Below, one piece after another: positions 1 through 9,551 of a stretch of DNA of 45,639 bases. The stretch comes from Sphingomonadaceae bacterium (GTDB taxonomy: Bacteria; Pseudomonadota; Alphaproteobacteria; Sphingomonadales; Sphingomonadaceae): positions 1 through 45,639 of the forward strand of contig CANEVG010000002.1 of NCBI GenBank assembly GCA_947442095.1. Reading direction: 5' to 3'. Both the position numbers and the translations under genes were made by a program. The notes below the pieces were generated by a model. The model saw only the letters and a program-made list of their open reading frames with translations, was not told the DNA's origin and searched no databases. Within the stretch, counting starts at the first letter, position 1. Each line of letters starts with the position of its first letter.

Positions 1-15
1 ATGGAGGGGAACAGA

Positions 16-1203
16 ATGCGCAAGCGGACCTTGGCGGTGTTGGCTGTGGGGGCATTGGGGCTTGGCGGACTGGGGTGGTTTGCCAGTCTGGACGCGGAGA
101 CACAGGGTCTGCTGGCCGCTTTGCCGACAGACCGTGATGTTCTGATGTGGAGCGTGCCGCAGCGCGATGCGGCGTTCCGAGCGATGGACCGGCTTCCGGT
201 TCTGGCCGAGGCGCGGGAAATCATGCCTTCGGGCCAGCCGCTGCCGCTACCTGCGGGGAGGCCGCTCACCATTCCGGGGGTGGACGAATACATGGCCAGC
301 CAGCGTGCGGCGGGGCTAGTGATCGTGCAGGAGGGGAAAGTGCGGTTCGAGCGCTATGGGCTGGGCTTTGGTGCAGGCGGGCGCTGGACCAGTTTCTCGG
401 TCGCCAAGTCGTTCACCTCCACGCTGGTAGGCGCAGCGATCAAGGACGGCGCGATCCGCAGTCTCGACGACAAGGTGAGCCAGTATATCCCGGATCTCAA
501 GGGATCGGCCTATGACGACGTCACCGTGGCGCAGCTCCTGACCATGAGTTCGGGCGTGCGCTGGAACGAGGACTACGAGGACCCCAAGGCCGACGTGGCG
601 ATGTTCAACAACGCCGAGCCCGAGACGGGCATGGACGCGACAGTGAGCTATATGAGGAAGCTCCCCCGCGCGCATCCGCCAGGCACGGTCTGGCATTACA
701 ACACCGGCGAGACCAATCTGATCGGCGTGCTCGTCTCCTCGGCGGTGAAAAAGCCGCTGGCGCAGTATCTGGAGGAGAAGATCTGGAAGCCCGCAGGCAT
801 GGAGGCCAAGGCGACATGGCTGCTGGGCAAGACGGGGCACGAGATCGCGGGCTGCTGCCTCCAGGCCGCGACGCGCGATTTTGCCCGGATGGGCCTGCTG
901 GTGCTGGCGAACGGGGCTGCGGGCGGCCAACAAATCGTGCCGCCAGACTGGTTTGCGGCCGCCACGCACAAACAGAAAGACATCGGCGAGCCAGGCAAGG
1001 GCTATGGCTATCAGTGGTGGACCTATGACGACGGCACGGTCGCGGCGCAGGGCATCTTCGGGCAGGGCATCTTCATCGATCCAGGGCGCCGGCTGGTGAT
1101 CGCCAGCAACGCCAACTGGACCCGTGCCACCGAAGGTCCGGAAGGCGATGCGCGCGAGGCGTTCTACCGCAAGGTGCAGGCGCTGATCGATGCGGGCGGG
1201 TGA
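16..1203 (+). CDS. Class C beta-lactamase-family serine hydrolase
   Basis: This is a serine hydrolase of the class C beta-lactamase/esterase fold (NylB-like group); its substrate cannot be told from sequence. I place the start at the second ATG, because GGAGGGG lies just before it while the ORF-track ATG has no upstream context in the window. The N-terminus has a basic stretch and a hydrophobic segment (about residues 5-22), so the protein is exported or membrane-anchored. The nucleophile motif SVAK lies near residue 128, followed by a YNT motif (YxN type) near residue 225 and a glycine-rich GQG segment near the C-terminus. At about 395 residues it is full length for the family. It is followed by an M28 peptidase on the same strand after a gap of 58 bases. 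A second hydrolase of the same fold is at 13596. Confidence 0.85.
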   Translation: MRKRTLAVLAVGALGLGGLGWFASLDAETQGLLAALPTDRDVLMWSVPQRDAAFRAMDRLPVLAEAREIMPSGQPLPLPAGRPLTIPGVDEYMASQRAAGLVIVQEGKVRFERYGLGFGAGGRWTSFSVAKSFTSTLVGAAIKDGAIRSLDDKVSQYIPDLKGSAYDDVTVAQLLTMSSGVRWNEDYEDPKADVAMFNNAEPETGMDATVSYMRKLPRAHPPGTVWHYNTGETNLIGVLVSSAVKKPLAQYLEEKIWKPAGMEAKATWLLGKTGHEIAGCCLQAATRDFARMGLLVLANGAAGGQQIVPPDWFAAATHKQKDIGEPGKGYGYQWWTYDDGTVAAQGIFGQGIFIDPGRRLVIASNANWTRATEGPEGDAREAFYRKVQALIDAGG

Positions 1204-1261
1204 TGGACAAGCCCTCGTGGTTGGCCCACCATGCTGCCGTATCATGGGGGGGAGTGGCACA

Positions 1262-2917
1262 ATGCGCAGGCTTGGAATCGGCTCGGCTCTTGGGCTTTTG
1301 GCAACGGGCACAGCGCAGGCGGAAGCACCGAAGCTGGCCCCCATTCCTGCCGCACAGGCTCCCGGCTACGAGCGCATCCGCGAGGTGGACCTGCGGGCTG
1401 ACCTTACCTTCATCGCCTCGGACGCTCTGCTTGGCCGCATGTCGCTGCAGCCAGGCGATGATGCCTCGGTGGAGTGGATCGCAGCCGAATTTGCCAAGGC
1501 CGGGCTGAAGCCCGCCGCCACGGACGCCAGGGGCCAGCCGAGCTTCTTGCAGCGCGTGCCGCTGATCGAATACCGCGCCAATTCCGCCGCCAACGCGCTC
1601 ACCTTGCGGCTCGGCACCACGGAGCAAAGCTGGAAGGCGCCCGAAATCATCGGCGGTTTTCGCGACGATGCGGACATCACGGCACCGCTCGCCTTCGCGG
1701 GCTTCGGCATCACCGCCCCAGGCGTGGGCTACGATGACTACAAGGGCCTCGATGCGGCAGGCAAAGTGGTCGTGGTGTTCGAACACGAGCCGCAGGAGAA
1801 CGACCCCCGCGCCCGCTTCGGCGGCACGGGCAACACGCGCTATGCCACAAACCGGGTCAAGGCGCTCAACGCGCAGGCGCACGGCGCGCTTGCGATGATC
1901 GTGATGGCGGAGCCGGGCCGCAAGCACCCCTCGAACCTTGAACGCGTCAATCGCATCGGCGGCAGTGCCAAGCGCGTGCCGCCCTTGCCCGGGCAGGCCC
2001 TGACAGGCGACGAATTGCACATCCCGGTGCTAACGGTTTCCGACGCCGTGGCCGGGCAGCTGCTGGCGAAGGCGGGGATGACGCCCCAGGCGCTGCAGAC
2101 CGCGATCGACAAGGACTTTGCGCCGCAGTCCCGCGCGCTTCCCGATACGACGGTTTCGATCCATCTGGAGAATACCGCCCGCACGCGCGGCACATCGGCC
2201 AATGTCGTCGGCCTGTTGCCGGGTTCGGACCCCACCCTAGCCGCCGAAACCGTGATCATCAGCGCGCACCACGATCATGATGGCAGCGCGGGCCCCGAAA
2301 TCTGGCACGGCGCAGACGACAACGGCTCGGGCACGGTCGGCGTGGTTGCGCTGGCCCGCGCGTTCATGGCGAACCCGGCGCGGCCCAAGCGCTCGATCCT
2401 GTTTGCCGTGTTTGCAGCGGAGGAGCGCGGGCTGCTCGGTGCCTACCACATGGCGATGCACCCGCTGCGCCCGCTCGCCACCACGCGCGCGATGATCAAT
2501 TTCGACATGATCGGCCGCAATGAAACACCCAGCGACCAGACCACCGGGCTGATCGAGATCCCGGCGGATACGACCAACCGTCTCAACCTGATCGGTGCGA
2601 GCTATAGCCCGGACTTTGACCGCACCGTGCGCGCCGCCAATCGCAGCGTGGGGCTCGATCTCGATGACCGGTTCGACCGCGACAACGCGCTCAACGTGTT
2701 CTTCCGCAGCGACCAGTTTCCGTTCGTGCTGAAGGACATTCCGGCGATGTGGTTCTTCACCGGGTTTCATCCAGACTATCACCATACGACCGATACGGCA
2801 GACCGCATCAACTATACCAAAATGACGAAGATCGTGAAGCTAAGCTATCTCTCAGCATGGCGCTTCGCCAACAATGCGGCGGGGCCAGCCTTTGTGCGCG
2901 ATCCGGCGGGACAATAG
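1262..2917 (+). CDS. M28 family zinc aminopeptidase, secreted
   Basis: This is a di-zinc exopeptidase of family M28, probably periplasmic. The start is the ATG with GGGGGAG about 8 bases upstream; the longer ORF-track start reads through the end of the previous gene. A signal peptide (MRRLGIGSALGLLATGTAQA) ends near residue 20. A protease-associated (PA) domain lies at about residues 130-270. The catalytic domain carries the metal ligands in order: HHDHDG near residue 335, ADDNGSG, EERG (general base and ligand), NFDMIG and a late HHTTDTAD. At 551 residues it matches PA-containing M28 peptidases. Substrate specificity is not visible. It may be cotranscribed with the serine hydrolase upstream. 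Confidence 0.9.
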   Translation: MRRLGIGSALGLLATGTAQAEAPKLAPIPAAQAPGYERIREVDLRADLTFIASDALLGRMSLQPGDDASVEWIAAEFAKAGLKPAATDARGQPSFLQRVPLIEYRANSAANALTLRLGTTEQSWKAPEIIGGFRDDADITAPLAFAGFGITAPGVGYDDYKGLDAAGKVVVVFEHEPQENDPRARFGGTGNTRYATNRVKALNAQAHGALAMIVMAEPGRKHPSNLERVNRIGGSAKRVPPLPGQALTGDELHIPVLTVSDAVAGQLLAKAGMTPQALQTAIDKDFAPQSRALPDTTVSIHLENTARTRGTSANVVGLLPGSDPTLAAETVIISAHHDHDGSAGPEIWHGADDNGSGTVGVVALARAFMANPARPKRSILFAVFAAEERGLLGAYHMAMHPLRPLATTRAMINFDMIGRNETPSDQTTGLIEIPADTTNRLNLIGASYSPDFDRTVRAANRSVGLDLDDRFDRDNALNVFFRSDQFPFVLKDIPAMWFFTGFHPDYHHTTDTADRINYTKMTKIVKLSYLSAWRFANNAAGPAFVRDPAGQ

Positions 2918-2969
2918 AGCACTGGCACAAGCCAACCTATCCGGTCGGCATCTGAAATTTCATTGACAC

Positions 2970-2988
2970 TTTGGACGGGCCGTCCAAA
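2970..2988. promoter_or_regulatory. Perfect 19-bp palindrome, candidate operator for fpr
   Basis: TTTGGACGGGCCGTCCAAA is a perfect inverted repeat with 9-base arms around a central G. It sits 30 bases before the fpr ATG and directly after a TTGACA hexamer (2963-2968). A-T rich TATATCAT at 3003-3010 could be the -10. Palindromes of this size and form are typical TetR-family operators; the regulator itself is not in the window. Confidence 0.6.
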
Positions 2989-3018
2989 TGACCGCCATCC
3001 TCTATATCATAACACGCA

Positions 3019-3840
3019 ATGAAGGGCGGACTTGTGGCCGACCAGATATCCCTTGAACCTACCTCCAGCCTTTCAGTCGAGACGGTCGTGTCCGTCCAGC
3101 ACTGGAACGATCACCTGTTTTCCTTCACGCTCACGCGCCCGCCAAGCTTTCGCTTCCGCTCGGGCGAGTTTGTGATGATCGGGCTGATGGGGGACAACGG
3201 CAAGCCGCTGCTGCGCGCCTATTCCGTGGCATCCCCAGCTTATGACGAGGTGTTGGAGTTCCTCTCGATCAAGGTGGAGGATGGTCCGCTCACCTCGCGC
3301 CTCCAGAAGATCCAGCCGGGTGATGAGATGTTCCTTGGCCGCAAACCGACCGGCACGCTGGTGGCCGATGCGCTGCTGCCAGGTCGCCGCCTGTTTCTGC
3401 TCGGCACAGGCACCGGCCTTGCGCCATGGATGTCGTTGATCCGCGATCCCGATATCTACGACCGGTTCGAACAGATCGCCGTGGTCCATTCGGTGCGCCG
3501 CGTTTCCGATCTCGCCTACCGCGAGATGCTCGAAGGCGGGCTGGCGGACGATCCGCTCGTCGACGAAATGGCGTCTGGGCGCTTCACTTATATCCCCACC
3601 GTGACACGCGAACCCTTCCACACCAGCAAGCGCATCGAGGGCCTGATGCTCGATGGCACGCTGTTCAAGGGCACGCTGGGCGACCCCAAGAGCTTTGACC
3701 ACACGCAGGACCGCGTGATGCTGTGCGGCTCGATGGCCATGATCAAGGAAGTGGCGGCGATGCTCGACGGGATGGGCTTCACCGAAGGCTCCAACTCGCA
3801 GCCGGGCGAATATGTTATCGAACGCGCCTTCGTTGGATAA
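3019..3840 (+). CDS. fpr: Ferredoxin--NADP+ reductase (bacterial type)
   Basis: This FAD-dependent enzyme exchanges electrons between NADP(H) and ferredoxin or flavodoxin in the cytoplasm. The FAD-binding domain shows RAYSVASP near residue 66. The NADP domain shows LLGTGTGLAPW near residue 127 and LCGSMAMI near residue 234. The C-terminus ends in AFVG, as in bacterial subclass I Fpr proteins, and the 273-residue length is close to the usual 255-275. The start is uncertain: the ATG at 3019 has no Shine-Dalgarno, whereas a GTG at 3034 follows AAGGGCGGA closely and would give 268 residues. A perfect palindrome sits in the promoter region, which suggests repressor control. A SOUL-domain gene follows after 33 bases. 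Confidence 0.93.
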   Translation: MKGGLVADQISLEPTSSLSVETVVSVQHWNDHLFSFTLTRPPSFRFRSGEFVMIGLMGDNGKPLLRAYSVASPAYDEVLEFLSIKVEDGPLTSRLQKIQPGDEMFLGRKPTGTLVADALLPGRRLFLLGTGTGLAPWMSLIRDPDIYDRFEQIAVVHSVRRVSDLAYREMLEGGLADDPLVDEMASGRFTYIPTVTREPFHTSKRIEGLMLDGTLFKGTLGDPKSFDHTQDRVMLCGSMAMIKEVAAMLDGMGFTEGSNSQPGEYVIERAFVG

Positions 3841-3873
3841 GGGGTTCGGGAACCTCGGCGGCTGAACCGCGTT

Positions 3874-4527
3874 GTGGGAGAGTTGACGGAGACACAGCTG
3901 TGCTGCGCCTGCTTATTCTATCGCTCTGTGCTGCTGTTGGGCCTCACCCTTGCTGGATACCCCGCTATGGCCACGCCGGAACCGCCTTTCACCGTCAAGA
4001 TGATGGAAGGCGATTTTTCCGTGCGCGATTATCCTGCGCTGATCGTCGCGGAAGTTTCTGTGGAGGGGGACCGCTCCAGCGCGGCGAGCAAGGGGTTTCG
4101 CCTGCTTGCAGGCTATATCTTCGGCGGGAACACCCGCAAGGCCAGCATTGCCATGACCACACCGGTGCTACAGGAGCCAGCGGGGGGCGCGAAAATCGTC
4201 ATGACAGCCCCGGTTCTGCAAAGCGGCGGCGGCAAGACTTGGAAGGTGCGGTTCGTGATGCCCGAGGGCTCCACGCTGGAGAACTTGCCGAGGCCAATCA
4301 GTTCGAAAGTGCGCCTCCTTGCTCAGCCCCGCACGCAGATGGCTGTCGTGCGGTTCAGCGGGCTCATCTGGCCCAGCACGATAGCCGCCAAGACTGCAGC
4401 GCTGGAGGACTTCGTCCGGTCCCATCATCTAAAAAGTATCGGCCCGGCATCGCTGGCACAGTACAATCCGCCATGGACACTGTGGTTCCTGCGCCGGAAT
4501 GAGGTGATGATCCCGGTTGCGCCGTGA
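3874..4527 (+). CDS. SOUL-family heme-binding protein, exported
   Basis: The SOUL/HEBP fold binds haem or tetrapyrroles; the physiological role of bacterial members is not established. Recognition rests on the paired segments MTTPVL and MTAPVL (about residues 93-115) and on the region WKVRFVMPEGS followed by the LPRPI segment. A hydrophobic N-terminal stretch ending in AMA (about residues 19-32) looks like a signal sequence, so the protein is likely periplasmic. The start is poorly defined: GTG 3874, TTG 3883 and GTG 3928 are all in frame, and the only SD-like stretch is GGGAGAG near the first two. It stops one base before the convergent acetyltransferase gene, with no room for a terminator between them. 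Confidence 0.85.
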   Translation: MGELTETQLCCACLFYRSVLLLGLTLAGYPAMATPEPPFTVKMMEGDFSVRDYPALIVAEVSVEGDRSSAASKGFRLLAGYIFGGNTRKASIAMTTPVLQEPAGGAKIVMTAPVLQSGGGKTWKVRFVMPEGSTLENLPRPISSKVRLLAQPRTQMAVVRFSGLIWPSTIAAKTAALEDFVRSHHLKSIGPASLAQYNPPWTLWFLRRNEVMIPVAP

Positions 4528-5058
4528 TCAGCCTGACGTGCCCGGACGCTCGAGCAGAATGAGGGTGACATCGTCCTCGGGGTGCTCTGCGTAGCGCTTG
4601 AAGCCGAGTTTTGCTGCTATCGCCAGCGAAGCGAGATTGGTCTCGTTGATCATGCAGGACACGCGCCGCCCGGGATATGCGGCATCGAACCAGGCCAGCG
4701 CGGCGTGTGCGGCCTCGCTCGCGATCCCCTGCCTCCAGATGTGGCGCGCAAAGATCCAGCCGATCTCGGGGGTATCATCGAGCCCGTTGGCAAAGCCCCG
4801 CCACGAGTGAAACACGCCGCAAATACCAAGCACCGTGTCAGTCCCCCGCGAACGGCAGACAAATGTGCCATAGCCAAAGAGCGCCCAAGAGCCCGCATTG
4901 CGGCACAGGCGGTTGAACTCTGCGGTAGGATCGGTGGGCTGGACAGCGAGATGGCGGCGCACCTCCTCGTCGCCCAGCAGCTCGATCAGCGCCGCATGAT
5001 CGCGGGCCGCCGGCTGCCAGAGGTCAAGGCGTTCGGTGGAAAGGACAAGCGGGTTCAC
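4528..5058 (-). CDS. GNAT family N-acetyltransferase (RimJ/RimL-like)
   Basis: This is a cytoplasmic acetyl-CoA-dependent N-acetyltransferase; the acceptor is unknown. It opens with the family-typical LSTERLDLWQP. The acetyl-CoA loop region reads IWRQGIASEAA near residue 108, followed by NxxS-type NLASLAIAAKLGF, usual for RimJ/RimL-type enzymes. The 176-residue length is normal. The GTG start overlaps the stop of the DUF445 gene (GTGA), so it is probably translationally coupled as the last gene of the RND operon. Whether it acetylates a pump component, a small molecule or a protein N-terminus cannot be inferred. Confidence 0.88.
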   Translation of the reverse strand: MNPLVLSTERLDLWQPAARDHAALIELLGDEEVRRHLAVQPTDPTAEFNRLCRNAGSWALFGYGTFVCRSRGTDTVLGICGVFHSWRGFANGLDDTPEIGWIFARHIWRQGIASEAAHAALAWFDAAYPGRRVSCMINETNLASLAIAAKLGFKRYAEHPEDDVTLILLERPGTSG

Positions 5059-6365
5059 AAGGTACGGTCTATCGCGTGGATTGCCACGCCGACAAGCCCG
5101 CCAACGAGCGTGCCATTAATGCGGATGAACTGCAGATCGCGCCCGACAGCGCCTTCAATCCGATCGGTGACGGTCTGCGCATCCCAGCGGCGCACGGTTT
5201 CGGACACCAATCGCACGATGTTCTCGCCATAGCGCGTGGCAACACCCACCAGAGTCCGCCGGGAGAATCGGTTGACCAGCACCTGCAGCCGCCCATCCTG
5301 CTGCAGGGCGCGACCCAGCTCGGCAAGCGATTCGCCGATCTGGCCATTAGGATCGCCACTGCCGGATTGATCTCTGCCGGATTGATCTCTGCCGGATTCA
5401 CCATGGCCACGAACGGTGCGCAGCAACTGCGCGCGGCCCCGCTCCCACAGGCCATCGAGCCACGCCGCAAAAGCCGGGTTGGCAAGGACTTCACGTTTCA
5501 TGGCCTCGACCCGCGCGTGCATGTCCGCATCGTGCACCAGCGCGTGGGCAAGCGCTTCGATGCCCTCCTCGATCTTGCGGCGCAGCGGATGGTCCTCGAT
5601 GACCACGGTTTCGGCGAGCAGCTTGTACAGTCCTTCGAGGATACCGGTCGCGAGCCGTTCATCGAGCCCGGTCCAGCGCATCAGCGTGTTCGCCTTGTCG
5701 TGGATCATCGTCCGGAGGAGATCCTCGTTGGCCTCGATCGCTTCAGCGGCTCGGCGGATCAGGCTTTCGATCAGCGGCATGTGCCGCCCTTCGGCAATCA
5801 TCGCCGTCAGCAGATTGCCCAGCAGCGGCGCGAGCGCCAGCCGCTCGATCCTGGTGCGAAGTGCGGACTTGACCAGCCCGCCGAGCTTCTCCTGATCGAG
5901 CGATTCCAGCACATCGGCGAGCAGGCTTGCAGCCCCGCCGCTGAGGCGGTTTGCACCGCCGCGGGGATTGGCGAGATACTGCCCCGCAGCTTGGGCCACG
6001 TTGAGCCCCTTGAGCCGCCGCGCGACGACCTGCGGCGTGAGAAAATTGCTTTTGAGGAAAGCCGCCATCGTATCGGCGATACGGTCCTTGTTTTCTGGAA
6101 TGATGGCGGTGTGAGGGATCGGCAAACCCAACGGGCGGCGAAACAGCGCCGTGACCGCAAACCAGTCCGCCAGCCCGCCGACCATGGCCGCCTCGGCAAA
6201 CGCCCGCAGAAAACCCCAGGCGGTATCGATGGACTCCAGGTGCCGAGCTGCAAGGAACAGCGCTGCCATAAGCAGCAGCAGGACTGTGGCAAACAGCCGC
6301 ATCCGAAAAGCCGGATCGACCAGGCCTCCGGGCGGCGGAGTAAATGCAGCCCTAGGTGCGCTCAC
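5055..6365 (-). CDS. DUF445 family membrane protein (YjiN-like)
   Basis: DUF445 proteins are membrane-anchored and of unknown function. The family signature is clear near the N-terminus: one hydrophobic helix at about residues 23-41, then GGLADWFAVTALFRRPLG, then PHTAIIPENKDRIA. The middle is long, helical and soluble, and a second hydrophobic segment (GTLVGGLVGVAIHAI) lies close to the C-terminus. The length of 436 residues is typical. The start is GTG and overlaps the stop of the RND pump gene (GTGA). A 15-base tandem repeat at 5361-5399 encodes a small QSGRD-type repeat in a low-complexity loop. Coupling to an efflux pump on one side and an acetyltransferase on the other is notable, but its meaning is unknown. 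Confidence 0.9.
   Translation of the reverse strand: MSAPRAAFTPPPGGLVDPAFRMRLFATVLLLLMAALFLAARHLESIDTAWGFLRAFAEAAMVGGLADWFAVTALFRRPLGLPIPHTAIIPENKDRIADTMAAFLKSNFLTPQVVARRLKGLNVAQAAGQYLANPRGGANRLSGGAASLLADVLESLDQEKLGGLVKSALRTRIERLALAPLLGNLLTAMIAEGRHMPLIESLIRRAAEAIEANEDLLRTMIHDKANTLMRWTGLDERLATGILEGLYKLLAETVVIEDHPLRRKIEEGIEALAHALVHDADMHARVEAMKREVLANPAFAAWLDGLWERGRAQLLRTVRGHGESGRDQSGRDQSGSGDPNGQIGESLAELGRALQQDGRLQVLVNRFSRRTLVGVATRYGENIVRLVSETVRRWDAQTVTDRIEGAVGRDLQFIRINGTLVGGLVGVAIHAIDRTL
5361..5399. repeat. 15-bp tandem repeat in DUF445 gene
   Basis: The unit GCCGGATTGATCTCT occurs twice in a row, followed by a partial third copy of nine bases. The unit is in frame and adds five residues per copy, so copy-number changes would not break the reading frame. 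Confidence 0.9.
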
Positions 6366-9300
6366 TCTGCCGGATAAGCCTCGTCTGCTGCGCGCCTGTC
6401 ACGGGCGGCTTCACGCGGATCGTAAGACAGGAGTCGGCGCCCGATCCACGGACCGACCCGTTTTTCGAGCCCGTCCGCCAAGCTGAATCCTGCAGGCACG
6501 AGCAGCAGCGTCAGCAAGGTGGAAAGCGCCAGTCCGCCGATCACGACAATGCCCATCGGGGCACGCCAGCCACCATCGCCACCAATCGACACGGAGGTCG
6601 GCACCATGCCGGCGATCATCGCCACCGTAGTCATGACAATAGGCTGCGCACGCTTGTGCCCGGCTTCGGTGATGGCTGTCAGCTTATCCACGCCGCGCGC
6701 CATTTCCTCGATTGCGAAATCGATCAGCAGAATGGAATTCTTGGCAACGATCCCGAACAGCATCAGCACGCCGATGAACACTGGCAGCGAAAGGGGCTGT
6801 CCGGCCACCACCAGCAGGAGCAGCCCGCCCAACGGGGCGAGGAACAGCGAACCCATGTTGACCAGCGGCGAGATAAAGCGCCGATAGAGCAGCACAAGTA
6901 CCGAGAACACCAGCAACACGCCGGCGGCAAGCGCGACCATGAAGTTGAACAGCATTTCCGCCTGCCAGCGATCCTCGCCAGCGGCGGCGTTGGAAACCCC
7001 CCGAGGCAGGTTTTTCATGATTGGCAGGTTCTTGATTGCATTGTCGGCCGTGCCTTTGACCACACCTTCCGGCAGATCAGCACCCACGAACACCCGGCGG
7101 TTCTGGTTGTAGCGCTGAATGCTGGTCGGTCCTGAACCAAAGCTGATCGTGGCCACACGCGAAAGCGGAACCGAGCCGCCGGTAATCGTGGGTACTGGCA
7201 GGTTCTCAAGCGTGGAGAGATCACGACGCGAGGCCACCGGCAGCTTTACCCGGATCGGGATCTGACGATCAGACAGCGAAAACTTGGCGCTATTCTGGTC
7301 GATCTCGCCTTGTGTGGCAATGCGGATCACCTGGCTGAGTTCCTGCGTTGTTACACCCAGCGAAGCGGCGAGATCGAGATGCGGCGTGATGATGATCTCC
7401 GGACGGCGCAAATCTGCACTGATCCGCGGGGCCGAGACTTCCTTGAGTTGGCTCATCTGCTCGACCAGCGTCTGCGCCGTCTTCTGCAGCAGTTCAGGAT
7501 CGGAGCCGGAAAGCATCACGCTGATGGGCCGCCCCGATCCGCCGCCGGGCCCTCCGCCATTCATCTGCATAAAGCTGACACGTGCATCGGCGACCTTCTG
7601 CAACCGCGGTGCCAGTGCACGCTCAAACTCGAGACTCGTGCGTTCACGGTTCTTCTTGAGTTCCAGGAAGACCCGGCCACTACCCTCGTTGATCCGTTCA
7701 AGCGCAACGTCGATCTCGGGCTCATCCTTCACGAGCGCGAGCACTTCATCGACTTTGCGCTCGGTCTGTTCGATGGTCGTACCGGGCACCATTTCAATTG
7801 TGATGCGGCTGAAATCGCCATCGGTATCGGGAAAGAACTGCGTGGGGATCATAACGAAGAGCACGGCTGTCAGCCCGAGAGCTCCCAGACCGACGCCCAT
7901 CATCCATAAGCGGTGATCGCGCAGCCGTGCGCGGAGCCAGCGGCGGGGATACTGGGCACGATAGCCGGTCACTCCGGCGGTATCGAGTGACCATGTCAGC
8001 ACTTTCATATAGCGCTGTATCCATGGCCCGTTGCCGTGCTCTTCCTCGCCATGCGCGCGCAGAAAATAGGCCGCGATCATCGGGGTGATCATGCGCGCCA
8101 CCAGCAGGGAGAACAACACCGCGATCACCACCGTGAGGCCGAAGTTCTTGAAGAACTGGCCCGAGACCCCTGGCATGAGCGCGACGGGCAGAAACACCGC
8201 CACGATCGAGAATGTGGTTGCCACGACTGCAAGGCCAATCTCGTCCGCTGCATCGATTGCCGCCTGATAGGCCGATTTGCCCATACGCATGTGGCGTACG
8301 ATGTTCTCGATCTCCACGATCGCATCGTCGACAAGCACGCCCGCCACCAACCCCAGCGCCAGCAGCGACAGGGTGTTGAGCGTGAAACCGATCAGGCTCA
8401 TCAGCCAGAACGTGGGAATTGAAGAGAGCGGGATCGCAATGGCCGAAACGATCGTCGCGCGCCAATCGCGCAAGAAGAAGAACACCACGATCACGGCCAA
8501 TACAGCGCCTTCGACCATCGCCGACATCGAGGATTTGTACTGATCCTTGGTGTAGCCGACGCTGGAGAACAGCTGGGTGAAGTGCACCTTGCCGCCTTGC
8601 TCCTGCTCAATCTTGGCCAATTCCTTGACGGTATCGTCGAACACGCTGACGTCGGATTCGCCTCGGGCGCGGGCAATGCTGAACGTGACCACCGGCTTGC
8701 CGTTGTTCTTGGCGATCGAGGTGATCTCGCTGAAGCCGTCCCGCACATCCGCCACATCGGAGAGGCGGATGGTGCGCCCGCCCGCGATACCGATTTCGGT
8801 GCGCGACAGATCATAGGCGCTGGCCGCATTGCCCAACACGCGAACCGCCTGGCGTGATCCGGCCACTTCAGCGCGGCCGCCTGCGGCATTGAGATTGACC
8901 TGACGCAGCGCAGCATTGATCTGCGTGGCTGTGACACCTTGCGCTTTCATCCGCATCGGATCGAGCGTGACCGCGATCTCACGGTTCACGCCGCCATTGC
9001 GCTCCACTTCAGCCATGCCCGGAACCGACAGCAGCCGCTTGCGCACCAGATCGTCGATGAACCACGAGAGTTGCTCGATCGTCATGTCATCGGCCGACAC
9101 CGCAAAATAAGCGATGGCGTCAGACGATGTCTGCGCCTTGATCACCTGCGGCTCGAGAATGCCTTCAGGCAGATCGCCGCGCACCTGATCGACCGCGTTC
9201 TTCACTTCGTTCACAGCGGCGTTGATATCGGTGCCGATGGTGAACTGGACCATCGTCTGGCTGGAGCCTTCGGTGGCCGTCGAACTTAGCGTATCGACGC

Positions 9301-9535
9301 CGGCAATCGTGCGCACGGCGGATTCGATGCGCTGGGTGATCTGGTTTTCGATCTCAGTCGGCGCCGCACCCGGCTGGGCGATCGTGACGATCACCATCGG
9401 GAATTCGATATCGGGCTGATCCTGCACCTTCATGCCGAGGAAGGCGACGATCCCGGCCAGCGTCAGGCCAAGGAACATGACGATCGGCACGACCGGGTTG
9501 CGGATCGACCAGGCCGAAATGTTGCGGAAGTTCAT
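6362..9535 (-). CDS. RND multidrug efflux permease (AcrB/MexB, HAE1-type)
   Basis: This is the inner-membrane proton/drug antiporter of a tripartite RND pump. I use the ATG that begins MNFRNISAW, preceded by GGAAAGG 9 bases away; the ORF-track start lies inside the adaptor gene. It has 1057 residues, as expected for HAE1 permeases. A first membrane helix is followed by the large porter domain, with the pattern repeated in the second half. The proton-relay acidic pair is present in helix 4 ([12 protein letters not shown], about residues 401-404). A second conserved helix region reads [16 protein letters not shown]. The gene follows the adaptor after 16 bases. No outer-membrane TolC-type gene is present in the window, so the pump probably borrows one encoded elsewhere. 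Confidence 0.95.
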   Translation of the reverse strand: MNFRNISAWSIRNPVVPIVMFLGLTLAGIVAFLGMKVQDQPDIEFPMVIVTIAQPGAAPTEIENQITQRIESAVRTIAGVDTLSSTATEGSSQTMVQFTIGTDINAAVNEVKNAVDQVRGDLPEGILEPQVIKAQTSSDAIAYFAVSADDMTIEQLSWFIDDLVRKRLLSVPGMAEVERNGGVNREIAVTLDPMRMKAQGVTATQINAALRQVNLNAAGGRAEVAGSRQAVRVLGNAASAYDLSRTEIGIAGGRTIRLSDVADVRDGFSEITSIAKNNGKPVVTFSIARARGESDVSVFDDTVKELAKIEQEQGGKVHFTQLFSSVGYTKDQYKSSMSAMVEGAVLAVIVVFFFLRDWRATIVSAIAIPLSSIPTFWLMSLIGFTLNTLSLLALGLVAGVLVDDAIVEIENIVRHMRMGKSAYQAAIDAADEIGLAVVATTFSIVAVFLPVALMPGVSGQFFKNFGLTVVIAVLFSLLVARMITPMIAAYFLRAHGEEEHGNGPWIQRYMKVLTWSLDTAGVTGYRAQYPRRWLRARLRDHRLWMMGVGLGALGLTAVLFVMIPTQFFPDTDGDFSRITIEMVPGTTIEQTERKVDEVLALVKDEPEIDVALERINEGSGRVFLELKKNRERTSLEFERALAPRLQKVADARVSFMQMNGGGPGGGSGRPISVMLSGSDPELLQKTAQTLVEQMSQLKEVSAPRISADLRRPEIIITPHLDLAASLGVTTQELSQVIRIATQGEIDQNSAKFSLSDRQIPIRVKLPVASRRDLSTLENLPVPTITGGSVPLSRVATISFGSGPTSIQRYNQNRRVFVGADLPEGVVKGTADNAIKNLPIMKNLPRGVSNAAAGEDRWQAEMLFNFMVALAAGVLLVFSVLVLLYRRFISPLVNMGSLFLAPLGGLLLLVVAGQPLSLPVFIGVLMLFGIVAKNSILLIDFAIEEMARGVDKLTAITEAGHKRAQPIVMTTVAMIAGMVPTSVSIGGDGGWRAPMGIVVIGGLALSTLLTLLLVPAGFSLADGLEKRVGPWIGRRLLSYDPREAARDRRAADEAYPAE

Positions 9536-9551
9536 ATGCGGCCTTTCCGGC

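Noticed and set aside
316-1344. 342-aa minus-strand ORF opposite the first serine hydrolase
   Set aside because: It is fully antisense to a gene with clear catalytic motifs; its translation is rich in Arg/His/Ala and has no domain pattern.
1073-2020. 315-aa minus-strand ORF across the first two genes
   Set aside because: Shadow of the serine hydrolase and M28 peptidase; no start context or family motif.
5076-6377. 433-aa plus-strand ORF opposite DUF445
   Set aside because: Almost exactly antisense to a recognised gene; a high-GC shadow ORF.
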